Source of the DNA: Perkinsus olseni
Taxonomy: Eukaryota; Perkinsozoa; Perkinsida; Perkinsidae
DNA: 64,000 nt
Assembly: GCA_013115135.1 (NCBI GenBank)
Contig: JABANP010000224.1
Location: 1-64,000, forward strand
Direction: 5' to 3'
How positions within the stretch are numbered: the stretch's first letter is position 1; each line of letters opens with the position of its first letter. Positions 46,573 through 56,055 of this stretch are shown in pieces. The position numbers and the translations under genes are program-made. Under the pieces are notes generated by a model that was not told the origin of the DNA, did not search any database, and saw nothing but the letters and a program-made list of their open reading frames with translations.

Positions 46573-48513
46573 CTAGGTCAGTGCTCGGATCCCGAGTCTC
46601 GGACCGCTCAGGGTTTTGCGATGATGAGCGAGATCGCGTAAGAAATTCGGACAGTCTTCTGAGAAATAGGCTATACGATGATGAAACCGGCACAGTACAC
46701 CACCTAACCGACCGTGTTCCTCAGCATCTGAATATAGTATGATGTGATCAGAACGAGAAAGAGATGGAGAAAGAAGACGAACAAAGCGCCCTTGAGAGGG
46801 CTGACGAAGAGTGGAGAGAACGTTCCGGAGAACTTGCCGAGTCTGGTACGAAAGAGTGGGTGTCGACGCAGATGAGCGAGAATGACGAAAGAGTACCCGA
46901 AGAAGGGCACGGCCAGCACGGGAAGCGAAGGTTGACAAAGCAAAATTAAGTTTACCGCATAGCTTGGAGCACAAGCCGGAATGAAGTGTGTTAGAATGCA
47001 AGATGTCGGTGATAGTGGAAATTAACTTGTCGCGTTTATCAGGTGGAAGAGAGATGTGAACTGTGCGAGAAATGAACTGTATGCGAACGCCGAGAAGAAC
47101 TATGTCAGCCGAAGGAGGACTGCATTTCTGTTCCTTGACTTGCCAGCCAAGAATAGAATTCAGAAATAAAAACGAGTTGTACGCCGAGGAGACTGTAGAT
47201 TGGTCCTCAGCGCCTGAATAATCATCAATATAACTTACCAAAGGGACCGACCAGTATGTGCGAGCCAAGAACACAAGAGATTGAGAGAGTCTCATGTAGT
47301 TCCACACGCTCGAGCGGGAGCCAAATGCCTGTGCGTAGTGAAGGAAGGCCGAGACCGAGGAGTCGATGGGATTCTTCAGAGCAATCAAAGTCGAGTTTGA
47401 ATGCAGCGGGAAAGCTGCTACTTGACGGTACGCGGACTTGTGGTCGATATTCCAGAAAGATAGATCAATAGATGATGCTGAAGATGAAGTACCACGGAGA
47501 GAAGCATACTGATCCCAGGTCAGTTTGAGTTGGCGATACATGGAGATGACAACATCCAAGGTCGGCAAAGTTATTTTACCACAGAATGTTTGGCAGTCAT
47601 TCAAGCTTGATTTTGAATAATCGTCACAAGGACGATCTTTCGTCAATTGATGCACAATAAACCGGGATGAGATTAGATGGTCGGGGAATACAGAGGTGGT
47701 AGGGTAGGGGCCACCCATAGTGTTGTCCTTTGTTTCAGCTATCGCGCCATCCCAAAGAAGTTGATCATCCTCAGTGACAGCCCTCGAAGATAGACGTGTT
47801 ATCAGTGGGTCGTCGTGGATACAGCCTGAGCGAAGGACTGAAGACGGAGGCTTGAAAGTCCACCGCTCAGTAGATTGTGGAGCGAACACGTTGCCAGGAA
47901 CGGAGAATCGACCGTGAACAGCCAAGCCGAAGACAAGCTCAGCAGGTAGCCGCCAGTCAGCGTAGCCAGCACGACGAAGAAGCACCAGCATGAGGGGTAG
48001 ATGCAGATGTGCGCAGAAGGCGCGGATAGTTGTCGGCATGCGCTTCACCCATAGCTTGCGAATTCGGGATAGGGCTTGGCCGAGGCGGCGAACGCACCGC
48101 GTCTGGTTTTCCCGGTCTTGCAAAATGTTGATACCACGGCTGCAGAGGAAGTCGATAGCACGGAGAAGGGTATCCGGCAAAGGTTCGTCCGCGAGGAGAG
48201 GATGATGTTGACCGAGATGTGTCTCAATGTGCCGAGACGGAGAGACAGGAGTAGAGGGGTTGTCACGTCCATCATGGCGCTGATGGAGTACATGTGTCGA
48301 CGAAGATTTGTAGTAATGACAGTCAGCGAAGGGGCTCGCGATTAGTGGCGTGCAATCCGGGAGATCAGCGTCGTCCGGAAGTGGAAGTGAAGCAGTGGAA
48401 CCGTCTGGGAGGTCGATATGGATGAGAGGATACGCAGTACCAGACGAGCGACGGTGGCGCTGGCGTTGGCGTTGTGCCCGTTTGGCAATGAGAGAACGCC
48501 TTGAGCGAGCCAT
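46573..48513 (-). pseudogene. Reverse transcriptase/RNase H polyprotein (3'-truncated)
   Basis: Frame of 646 codons. A basic N-terminus (MARSRRSLIAKRAQRQRQR) is followed by RT motifs: DHKSAYRQVAAFP (motif A with catalytic Asp), SLVSYIDDYSGA (motif C, YIDD), and VKEQKCSP. An RNase H start follows (IILYSDAEEHGRLGGVL, first catalytic Asp). From about 46611 leftward the reading frame leaves the element and runs into host flank before the stop at 46573, so RNase H is incomplete. Codons are open throughout, implying a fairly young insertion. Confidence 0.75.
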
Positions 48514-50035
48514 GGTCGGCGGAAGAGGAATAGTAGCTAACGAGAAGAAGAGGGCAGGCGGGGAAACACAACATGGTGGTGGTACAGCGTAATAACGACA
48601 GCAACAGCAAGTCGTGTGGAGCTAACTCTCCTTAGGTCGCTTAGAAGGAGGGGCAGGCGAGGCCGTAGAGGAAGAGTCGCGAGCTGGAGCAGACTCGGAA
48701 GGGCGGAAGGGACGTGACGGAAGGCCCTTGCCCTTACCCTTACCCGGAGAACGTCGCGACGAGCCCGGAGAGGCAGTCGGAGGAGTAGCAGTCAAAGCTG
48801 CAGTACAGGCCGTGTTGGAGTCTAAACGGCAAAGAAATTGAGCCACGTTTGCAAGCGAGTCACCAGCAGACAGCTTAGCGGCACACTCCTTCATCATAAG
48901 GTTGTGATAGGCCTCAGCGGTACGGCTCCCGCCAGCGCGGCCAGAGAAGATGCTACCAACGACGTCGAGAGTGGCAAAGGTGTGTCCGAGTAGGGAAGCG
49001 AGGCCCAGGTCAAGGCACAGGTGCATGGTAGTAGACCAGCGGAGCAGGGCCTTGCCGAGATGTTGGACGCGCAGCGAGTCGTCGGGGAAGGTTGCCGATG
49101 CCGAATCGTCGCTGGACAGGAAGTCGCGAAGCTTGTAACCGAAGGCGAGTCGGGGCCTATCGGAAGAAGATTGGTTGAACAGGTCAGACACGAGGGTGGA
49201 AGGGGGGTGTAGGGCGGCAGAGAGGCCGACTAGAGTAGAGCGGTCGCCAAGCAGCACCGAGAAGCTCGGAGCAACGCGTTTAGAGGAGGCAGGAGCCGCC
49301 GCGGGCGGAGCAGGGACGGGAGTGCCAGGTGCCGTCCAGGGAGTAGAAGATGGGGTCGACCCAAGAGACTTGGCGAGTTGGACCAGTTTCTTGAGAGCGA
49401 GGGTCGTACTGACGTCGGGATCCTCTACCTGGACAATGCTAGAGAGCATGTCGTAACCGAGGAGAGCGACGTCGTTGAGAGTAGCCGCAGTGGCGGCGGT
49501 GCAAGCGGCGGTGATGGTAGCCGCCAAGTCGGGGGAGACGCTCAAGAAAGTGAGGGCCTCGGAGATGGGGGTGGTGAGAGAGAGAGCCGAAGAGGTGGAG
49601 GGATCAGCCATGAGAAGAGTAGTTGCTGAGCGCAGGGAGAAGAAAGCGCACAGAGAGACGGGCCCGCGTGGAGAGGCGCGAGGCAGAGAGGGAGGCAGCG
49701 GGAAAGGGCTGCGGAAGAGCGCGGTGGTCGCATAAGCGACAGAGGTGCAGGGGGGTCCGACGCGAAGAGGAGGGAGTCACGGGGAACAGGCGAGCCAACT
49801 AATGCACCACGCCAAGGAGAGCGAGGGGCATGTAGGAGCCGTCCTGAACCGCACGTTACATCCGAACCTCAACTCAACGCACGACCGCGATCAGTGGTTC
49901 CAGGCGCGAAGACCTGCGCGGTGTTCTGCAATAATGCCTAAATGCAGGAAGACTGGCGAGCTCTTGCGATGATCGACGTTGCGACGCGCCCTCGGTCGAC
50001 TTCGTCTTACCGATAACTCCGCACGTCAACCAACC
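46611..50035 (-). mobile_element. Truncated gag-RT-RNase H retroelement (DIRS-like?)
   Basis: Bounded by comparison with the tandem units: unit 1 sequence stops at ~46610 and continues at ~50036, while about 55 bp present in unit 3 is missing. On the minus strand it carries a gag-like frame (49611-48622) then an RT/RNase H frame (48513 to the left edge). The RNase H domain is cut short at the left boundary and no tyrosine recombinase or integrase is present, so the element is 3'-truncated. RT block spacing resembles DIRS elements, but the class cannot be fixed without the missing part. No terminal repeats were seen. No 14-bp footprints occur inside it. Confidence 0.75.
48622..49611 (-). CDS. 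Gag-like protein of the retroelement (329 aa)
   Basis: ATG 49611, stop 48622, 108 bp upstream of the RT frame. An Ala/Ser/Thr-rich N-half, a middle region with LGKALLRWSTTMHLCLDLGL, and a basic C-terminus (SRRSPGKGKGKGLPSRPF ... SKRPKES) that could bind nucleic acid. No CCHC zinc knuckle. The assignment as gag rests on position and composition. Confidence 0.55.
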   Translation of the reverse strand: MADPSTSSALSLTTPISEALTFLSVSPDLAATITAACTAATAATLNDVALLGYDMLSSIVQVEDPDVSTTLALKKLVQLAKSLGSTPSSTPWTAPGTPVPAPPAAAPASSKRVAPSFSVLLGDRSTLVGLSAALHPPSTLVSDLFNQSSSDRPRLAFGYKLRDFLSSDDSASATFPDDSLRVQHLGKALLRWSTTMHLCLDLGLASLLGHTFATLDVVGSIFSGRAGGSRTAEAYHNLMMKECAAKLSAGDSLANVAQFLCRLDSNTACTAALTATPPTASPGSSRRSPGKGKGKGLPSRPFRPSESAPARDSSSTASPAPPSKRPKES

Positions 50036-50043
50036 ACAGGCAG

Positions 50044-50065
50044 GCTAGAACTCCTAGCCTAGAAG
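50044..50065. repeat. 14-bp inverted-insertion footprint, core GCTAGAAG (1 mismatch)
   Basis: Units 2 and 3 read GCTAGAAGAT without the insertion (about 51678 and 53029), so the gain is exactly 14 bp. Confidence 0.92.
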
Positions 50066-50354
50066 ATGTCCACCAGGTTGGCAGTACCAGCAACGACAGC
50101 TAGCAGAGAGAACTCTCGAGAAGATCACGAACCAGCTTGAAGAGATTGAGTATCGTCCTGTTCCCCTGTTCAACCGAATCAGCAACAGGGAACCCCAACT
50201 CCCCCTTCGTCAATTCCGGGGAAGGACATGCCCCGTCTTGTCCCCCAGTGACGTGAATCACTGTGTGTGCGTGTTACTGCTCAGCAGCAACTGCCGTGAC
50301 CGGAGGCGCACGATTAAGACCTCCCCCTATGTAAATCTTGAATGGACGCTCAGA

Positions 50355-50381
50355 ACGGTACCGTACCCGGTACGGTACCGT
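50355..50381. repeat. Odd palindrome, 13-bp arms, 1-nt spacer
   Basis: Arms 50355-50367 and 50369-50381, perfect, around a single C. Built from GTACC/GGTAC modules. Absent from units 1 and 3. Confidence 0.9.
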
Positions 50382-50425
50382 ATCCTCATGGACCATCCTC
50401 ACGTGGAGGATGGCCCATGAGGATA
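50381..50425. repeat. Odd 45-nt palindrome with one internal mismatch
   Basis: Nested arms of 11 and 8 bp (TATCCTCATGG, CCATCCTC) separated by one mismatched pair around ACGTG. Abuts the palindrome before it and is unique to unit 2. Confidence 0.85.
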
Positions 50426-50544
50426 TACCTCCAAGTCCTTCACGGAGGTTGTTACCTGCTTACTAACACTCTATCAAGTCCCAGTGTCCAGCTTAGGGGC
50501 TTAGTGGGGCTGCTGAAGGCTGTCACTTGCAGGTTATCATTAAT

Positions 50545-50736
50545 ATGGCTAAGACCTACCTCTCCCTAATCGGCATCGCCTGGTTCGCCCTGCTATCATG
50601 CTCAACCCCGTGCGATGCCCAACTCCGTCGTCTAGATTTCTGTGGTGGAAGTGTCTGTAACGGGGTGTGTCTTGAGCACCATGAACACTGTCTCGGGAAC
50701 GCGGAGAAGGGCTGTTATTGCGGTGCCCCACGCTGA
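50545..50736 (+). CDS. Small secreted six-cysteine peptide, copy 2 (63 aa)
   Basis: ATG 50545 after ACTTGCAG-GTTATCATTAAT, which looks like a splice acceptor (cis or trans) 17 nt before the start. Signal YLSLIGIAWFALLS. Mature peptide with the same six-cysteine spacing as copy 1 (FCGGSVCNGVC ... GCYCGAPR). Differences from copy 3 fall in the signal and in the loop between Cys4 and Cys5, while all cysteines and the C-terminal GxPR are kept. Unknown family. Confidence 0.75.
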   Translation: MAKTYLSLIGIAWFALLSCSTPCDAQLRRLDFCGGSVCNGVCLEHHEHCLGNAEKGCYCGAPR

Positions 50737-51528
50737 CCGCCGGCCCGGCCTACACTCTCTGCTGTTTAACTACGCTTTCCTGAAGACGTTCTGCCGTGCA
50801 CAATACCCATCTTTACTAAGTAATGAATCATTATTAACCTTTTTAGTGCTTCAGCATCTTTTCATCGACGTTTTGGGCGTATAACTAGCTCAGAGTATGC
50901 TTCAAGTCTTGGTCTCCTCTTTAATGCCGCTTCTTGAGTGTTCTTGAGTGGAAACAGGATAACACATGTCATCGACCGTGTCATCATGACATGCGAGATT
51001 ACGAACCACAGATGAGTCTCGTTTGGCGAGACGTTCATGAACCTCATCTAGCCTGAAACTCATCAGCGTTCTGTAAGTGTTGATTTTCAGTACGAACCTT
51101 TGAAGCGGCTCTGACAACGCCCGTATCTAGCCGTCACCAAAGAGTTTTGGTGATCGTATATCAAAAACTCCTCACATCCGCCTCGTTTCGGCGAATCGCC
51201 ATACGAGCAGCAAACACTTGAGGATTCGGCACAGCGGAGTTTAACTTGAATTCAAGCCTTCTCGTGGCTAACTGACAAACTCTCAGCGGTAATCACGGGG
51301 ACCTGATAGTTCTTCATACGACCAAGGTTGGCCCACGATGGCTCTGCTCATCAATTCGGCCGATCCCCCTAATCTGATAGGGCTCATCATCGTTCTCCAT
51401 CTCCTCTAGCCTCGTGTGCCATGTCCCCCGTACACACCCTATTTCTGTCGTGACACTAGTATCAGAGGGGGACCGTTCAAAGATAGAGTAACTCACACTA
51501 CGGGTCTTCGGTCGAGCCGTGTTCAATA

Positions 51529-51550
51529 GTGAGGCTGCCTCACTGAGGCA
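51529..51550. repeat. 14-bp inverted-insertion footprint, core GTGAGGCA (exact)
   Basis: Unit 1 (about 46528) has TGAGGCA uninterrupted at the homologous place. Exact 22-bp form. Confidence 0.95.
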
Positions 51551-52053
51551 GCAATTCTATGCCGTGCCACTATTATAGTAATAGTGACGCGATGAGCGCT
51601 TGGATTACGAGGCTCAGGTGGTGCTCCTCTAGGGGACCCCTCCTAGCGTCGATGCTGTCCCTGGGGCAGCAGGCACGCTAGAAGATCCCTACCAGGCTAG
51701 TCGTACCAACAACGGCAGCTGGCGGAGCGTATTATCGGGGGAACACGAAGCAGTTTGGAGAGAAAGGGAGCGGTTCTGTTCCTATGCTCGACCGAATCAG
51801 CGAGAGAGAGAGCTACAGAAAGCTGCTCCTATTCCCACTTTCCTTCGTCAATTCCGAGGAAGGATATGTCCCCAGTGACGTGAATGACTGTGTGTGCGTG
51901 TTGCTGCTCAGCAGCAACTGCCGCGACTCGGCGGCGCATGCTTCAGACCAGCCCCTGTGAGTAGTACTCACACTCTATCCAGTCGTAGTGTATTTTCCAG
52001 CCTAGGGATCCAGTAAGGCTGCTGGCGGCTACCCTTTGCAGGTTATCATTAAT

Positions 52054-52242
52054 ATGGCTAAGACCTACCTCTCCCTAATCACCATCGCCTGGTTCGCCCT
52101 GCTATTCGGCCCCTCCCAGTGCGATCCCCAACTCCGTCGTCTGGATTTCTGTGGTGGAAGTGTGTGTAACGGGATATGTCTCGAGCACCATCTACAATGT
52201 CTCAGGACGGAGACGGGCTGTTATTGCGGTGCTCCACGCTGA
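52054..52242 (+). CDS. Small secreted six-cysteine peptide, copy 3 (62 aa)
   Basis: ATG 52054, preceded by CTTTGCAG-GTTATCATTAAT. Signal YLSLITIAWFALLFG. Mature peptide FCGGSVCNGIC ... GCYCGAPR with one residue fewer between Cys4 and Cys5 (C-x6-C). Probably secreted with three disulfides. Function unknown. Confidence 0.75.
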   Translation: MAKTYLSLITIAWFALLFGPSQCDPQLRRLDFCGGSVCNGICLEHHLQCLRTETGCYCGAPR

Positions 52243-52293
52243 GTGCTGGCCTACCCTCTGCTGCTGCTGTTTGAACACCCCGAAGGTGTTCTG

Positions 52294-52315
52294 CCGTGCA
52301 GTGCACGGCTTGCAC
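52294..52315. repeat. 14-bp inverted-insertion footprint, core CCGTGCAC (1 mismatch)
   Basis: Unit 2 reads GCCGTGCACAATAC at about 50791 without the extra 14 bp. The second X copy has one G-to-T change. Confidence 0.95.
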
Positions 52316-52485
52316 AATACTTGTGTTTCCTATTTAGTGCATCATTATTAACCCTTTCAGCTCGGCAGCATCTCTTTATTGACGCTTTTGGCGTAAGAGT
52401 AGCTCAGGCTATGCTTTAAGTCGTGGTCGCTTCTTTAATGCCGTCTTTTGCGTGTTCTTGAGTGGGAACGAAATGAGACATGCCA

Positions 52486-52507
52486 CTCACAAATTGTGAG
52501 TCACAAT
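52486..52507. repeat. 14-bp inverted-insertion footprint, core CTCACAAT (exact)
   Basis: Exact form. The 8-mer fits nTnnnnAn. Confidence 0.95.
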
Positions 52508-52749
52508 GTTAATACGACACGCGAGATTTTACTTAGCACTAAGGGAAGGGGGTTTATGAACTTCAACTATCCAAGAGTTTTATCAGCTTTTTCGGTATTG
52601 ATCATCATCTAGTCGTCACCAAAGTTTTGTTGCCGTATGAAAAAAACTCTCAACGCTGGCCTCATTCCGGCCCCAGCCGTAGGGGCGCCAAGGTGTGAGG
52701 CTTACGGCCGGACTGATACTTTGAGACGCCGCTCATCTTCGTTTCTCAT

Positions 52750-52771
52750 CTCCTCTTAGAGGAGTCCTCTA
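52750..52771. repeat. 14-bp inverted-insertion footprint, core CTCCTCTA (exact)
   Basis: Unit 2 has ATCTCCTCTAGCC (about 51400-51412) as the empty site. The gain is exactly 14 bp. Confidence 0.97.
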
Positions 52772-52890
52772 GCCTTGTCTGCCACGTCACCATTTCTGTC
52801 GTGACAGAAGTACCAGCAAAGGAAGAGCTCCAGGATAGAATCAATCACACTTGGATGAGCCGTGATCATCCCGCTAGATTGAGGCGAAGA

Positions 52891-52912
52891 CTAGGCAGTG
52901 CCTAGTAGGCAC
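52891..52912. repeat. 14-bp inverted-insertion footprint, core CTAGGCAC (exact)
   Basis: Exact form. The 8-mer fits nTnnnnAn. Confidence 0.95.
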
Positions 52913-53095
52913 CGTGGCAGTTTCTCGTGATGGTAAGTGCTCGAATTCCGAGCCTCGGACTGCTCAAGTGGTGCTCCCCTGGAGGGGACCCCTCCTAGGG
53001 TCGATGCTGTCTCTGGGGCAGCATGCAGGCTAGAAGATGCGTACCAGTTCAGTAGTACCGCCAACGGCAGCTCTAGCTGCCGTTAGTGGTACTAA

Positions 53096-53120
53096 CTTTC
53101 CCCACTAGTAGTGGGGAAAG
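53096..53120. repeat. Odd palindrome, 12-bp arms, 1-nt spacer
   Basis: Perfect arms 53096-53107 and 53109-53120 around G. Unique to unit 3. Confidence 0.9.
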
Positions 53121-53163
53121 GTGGATAATTGCTGTGAACGCAGGCGCATGCTCAAGATCGCAC

Positions 53164-53185
53164 CTAGTAGTCTACTAGTAGTAGA
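53164..53185. repeat. 14-bp inverted-insertion footprint, core CTAGTAGA (exact)
   Basis: Exact form. Immediately overlapped by a second, 2-bp-shorter event on core GATCGGAC at 53184-53203. Confidence 0.93.
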
Positions 53186-53203
53186 TCGGAGTCCGAATCG
53201 GAC
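53184..53203. repeat. Shortened inverted-insertion footprint, core GATCGGAC
   Basis: Same arrangement but two bases of the inverted copy are missing, giving a 12-bp gain. Confidence 0.7.
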
Positions 53204-53520
53204 CCTATGTGATTCTCGAATCGACACTTCAACCGTTCGTGAGGTTATTCCGGCGACTCCTGTCCGGGAGTCACGCTGCGTGACGTTCATATCTGACTCC
53301 GATGAGAAGCTTCGCTGAGGCTGAGCCAAGTGGCGGATGAAAAGAACTTCTTATCAAGAAGACAACAGATGGAAGATTCAATTTTTCAATCTCGTTATCC
53401 GATTTGGATTCCAGATTTCAAAACCCGTCTCTTTACAGAAGCACCTAACCGGGATTATGCGTTTAGCATTCCACAGGACGCCCAGCCGCACGCGATGAAT
53501 CCTCAGAATCCTTCTCTTCA

Positions 53521-53775
53521 ATGCCCGGAGAAGAGCTCGTGGGCAGTGCGACGCGCAGCCAGCTCCCGACGACGGACCCAATCCGGATGAACTGCGCCTT
53601 CATGGCTGAAGACAAACCCACCACGCAGCTGTCAACAATCAATGGTTGCCAACCACCATTGACTCTTACGGTTCATGCTGAGCCATTAGAAAATCAAGGT
53701 TACAGTTATCTTTCCCTCAGTCATCATCCGCTTGGCGATATAAACGAGGGGGTTAAAAGAACGCGGCATATGTGA
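53521..53775 (+). other. Diverged repeat segment A with possible coding frame
   Basis: 53470-53660 aligns with 56985-57150. In the shared frame, RSQLPTTDPIRMNCAF..EDK..TQL here matches SSQLPKTDRIGMSCAF..EDK..RQL there. The protein-level match across diverged DNA hints at a real exon, but no start, stop or family is certain. Confidence 0.4.
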
Positions 53776-53913
53776 TAAACGGAGGATAACGAGTCGAGGG
53801 GATCAACGAGATCAACAAAAACATAACGAGTCAAGGCGAGCGCTGAGATCAACCAGGAGAATCATGCTTGGCCGGCTATGAATGGTGAACCTTGCAGCCC
53901 ACCTCCATTGTCT

Positions 53914-53935
53914 GATCAGGCCCTGATCATCTGGG
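53914..53935. repeat. 14-bp inverted-insertion footprint, core GATCAGGG (1 mismatch)
   Basis: Second X copy differs by one base. Confidence 0.85.
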
Positions 53936-53941
53936 CTACTA

Positions 53942-53975
53942 TACAGAATTGAGGCCGTGCGCCCTCAATTCTGTA
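53942..53975. repeat. Inverted repeat, 13-bp arms, 8-nt spacer
   Basis: Arms 53942-53954 and 53963-53975 are perfectly complementary. Confidence 0.85.
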
Positions 53976-54272
53976 GACGCGGCCCTCGCAGATTGTTCCG
54001 TAGGAGTTTGCCGCTGCCTGTCAGGAAGTGTCTGATGTCGGTCGATTATTTCGTGAGTTGAGGAGTCGGCGGCCATTCCGCAGTGCTAGTCTACCATGCC
54101 CTGCCGAAAAAACGCGAATCGAGTAGGAAGTTTCATCGCGGAGATTCATGGAGAACACTGATTCCTCACGGTGGGCTTTTTCGTAGAATCTGAGCTCACT
54201 GCGTGAGGTCAACCGTCCTTGAACTGTCGGCATGAAAGTACTGAGCGAGGCCGGAGAACGGTACACGGAGTC

Positions 54273-54294
54273 GTGGCGAGTCGCCACTGGCGAC
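54273..54294. repeat. 14-bp inverted-insertion footprint, core GTGGCGAC (exact)
   Basis: Exact form. The 8-mer fits nTnnnnAn. Confidence 0.95.
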
Positions 54295-54536
54295 GTATAC
54301 GACGCCGCCGTAACGACGCGCCTCGACACCTAGCTGCTGCTTCGGGTGATAACCTGATCAAACAGAACGAGCTAGAGTTATCGGGCAGAAACTCTTACTG
54401 ACGAATTCTGAGAACAACGAGTCCCCGGCCTGCCGATCTCCCTAGAGCCCGTAAGTTGGTAGTGAAGATGGCTTCAGCAAGCTCAGTCGAGATTCTGCAT
54501 CGATTAGAAGCCATAATTTAGGTTTAGAATCCACCT

Positions 54537-54558
54537 CTTCCAACTTGGAAGTTCCAAG
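54537..54558. repeat. 14-bp inverted-insertion footprint, core CTTCCAAG (exact)
   Basis: Exact form. Nearest neighbour only 18 bp away. Confidence 0.95.
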
Positions 54559-54576
54559 TTCGGAGAGCATAGCCAG

Positions 54577-54598
54577 CCTTCTTCAAGAAGGCTTCTTG
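54577..54598. repeat. 14-bp inverted-insertion footprint, core CCTTCTTG (exact)
   Basis: Exact form. Confidence 0.95.
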
Positions 54599-54666
54599 CA
54601 TCTTACGGATCCGACACCGGCGCATGTGCCACGAGCAACCTTTTAGTATATCCTCTCCAACTTCCC

Positions 54667-54688
54667 ACCGCCATTGGCGGTCCGCCAA
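54667..54688. repeat. 14-bp inverted-insertion footprint, core ACCGCCAA (exact)
   Basis: Exact form. Confidence 0.95.
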
Positions 54689-55017
54689 GACGTTACCAGA
54701 GGGAATTCCTTTCTGATTCTTGAAAAAGCGGGGTTTATCAACTGTGAATCTTCGACAGCACCGCCATTCTGCTCTTGAAGAGAATCGCAGAAGAATCGCT
54801 CCGGAGTTCAGGCCCTAAACACACTAAACTTCAGGGAGTTCGGGTTTATTCTGTCGTTCGGGTTTCCACAATCCACAATAGGCCTCCAGTTGCTGTCGCT
54901 GACAATGATGGCACGTCCAATCACCAAGAGCTCCTGGGGGAAATCACCGTCAATTGTGACCGCAACGTCGCGACCAGTCAGAAGGTCTTTGCCCTCCTGC
55001 CTCAAGTAGGATGATGG

Positions 55018-55039
55018 TTGATGGCCCATCAATGATGGG
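55018..55039. repeat. 14-bp inverted-insertion footprint, core TTGATGGG (exact)
   Basis: Exact form. Confidence 0.95.
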
Positions 55040-55622
55040 GCATTGAGTGATAAAGATTGTTATGTAACTACTGTGGGGACAGAAAGCTTCGTGCTCTCGG
55101 AGACAGCGGGTGACGACCTTTTTCTCGTAATTTATTCATGACTATAACTTTTCAGGCTGAAAATTTCAGCCAGATCACTCCCAGACCTCGGATTACCTGT
55201 TAATGGATTCATTTGCAGTGCATCAGTGCAGAAAATTGGTAGGGGATAAAAGATTTCGCGTCACAATCGCAAGCTTTTGAGATCCAAATTGGTGTAACCG
55301 TAGCGACAAACCGTTCTACTAATCATACGGTAGATCCTCCCATTCTCCCTAACTTCGAAAGACTCGCCCAGTAGATCCAAATCGATGTCATCGGGAGATA
55401 ACCCGCCATCGACCTCAATCAAATTTCATGGTTCACGTTCATCTTCTCGCTACTATAATCACAGTCCTCCCTGGCAAATTGTGGGCCTTCTCGAGGGGGG
55501 AGATGATCCTGGTCCTGTTAAAGGTACGCCACACACTGTCGGAAAGGAAACGCCTGAAAGAAATCCCCATTCCCTTCAAGTGGTGAAGGTTGCAGTGAAG
55601 AAACTTCACTTGAGGTACAGCT

Positions 55623-55644
55623 GGATAGCCGCTATCCGATAGCG
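55623..55644. repeat. 14-bp inverted-insertion footprint, core GGATAGCG (exact)
   Basis: Exact form. 7 bp from the next one. Confidence 0.95.
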
Positions 55645-55651
55645 CGTATCC

Positions 55652-55673
55652 AGTTGTACTACAACTGTTGTAG
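55652..55673. repeat. 14-bp inverted-insertion footprint, core AGTTGTAG (exact)
   Basis: Exact form. Confidence 0.95.
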
Positions 55674-55756
55674 TGTGAATTCCTGCTTTCAAACTCAGTG
55701 TCTGTGTTGTCGATGCAAATAAATAGTGAGGCTGTCCAGTACAGGTTAGCATTAAT

Positions 55757-55822
55757 ATGGCTAGTACCTACCTGCTTCTGAAGCAGAGCCGCATACCACT
55801 ATGCCAAATATGTGCTACCTAG
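55757..55822 (+). pseudogene. Relic of a fourth six-cysteine peptide gene
   Basis: ACAGGTTAGCATTAATATGGCTAGTACCTACCT-type sequence matches the leader and first codons of copies 2 and 3 (MA-x-TYL). After about seven codons similarity is lost and the frame stops at 55822. No cysteine-rich core follows. A dead, truncated paralog. Confidence 0.7.
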
Positions 55823-56055
55823 CAGAATGAGTTCTTTAGATGTGCCCGAAGTGCTGTAATCATGCAATATCCATACCATCGTTTGGTTCTGCGCGTCACA
55901 CTGCTGTATGATACATCGTCGATCATATACTTGATAAGAGTCACCCGCAGTAATCAAGCTGAAAGTCAATCCTCGAACTATTATAAACGCAAAGCAGGCG
56001 TTTGCCTGCCCCGAACATTTTTTTTGAGTTATTCCGAATAACTCATTTGATGTCC
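55823..56055. other. Intergenic; nothing recognised
   Basis: No supported feature between the relic gene and the next footprint. Confidence 0.3.

Larger units (their letters stand above)
45160..46610. repeat. Tandem peptide-gene unit 1 (left part)
   Basis: Leader, peptide gene and ~1 kb 3' flank, homologous to 50480-51600 and 51990-52970. Shared stretches include TTTGACGTTTTGGGCGTATA-like sequence after the gene. Homology stops at about 46610, where the retroelement begins, and resumes at about 50036. Confidence 0.85.
50036..51720. repeat. Tandem peptide-gene unit 2 (with the right part of unit 1)
   Basis: Homologous to unit 1 and unit 3 over leader, gene and 3' flank, with unit-specific palindromic insertions at 50355-50425 and 51529. 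Confidence 0.8.
51721..53125. repeat. Tandem peptide-gene unit 3
   Basis: Third homologous unit. It carries five footprints (52294, 52486, 52750, 52891 and the 53092 palindrome cluster) not shared with units 1 and 2. Confidence 0.8.

Noticed and set aside
46611..50035. LTR or target-site duplication around the retroelement
   Set aside because: No repeated termini or clear duplication found; limits rest on paralog comparison only.
51953..51971. Palindrome TGTGAGTA-G-TACTCACA as a further footprint
   Set aside because: The third, direct copy of X is missing on either side, so it does not meet the 22-bp rule.
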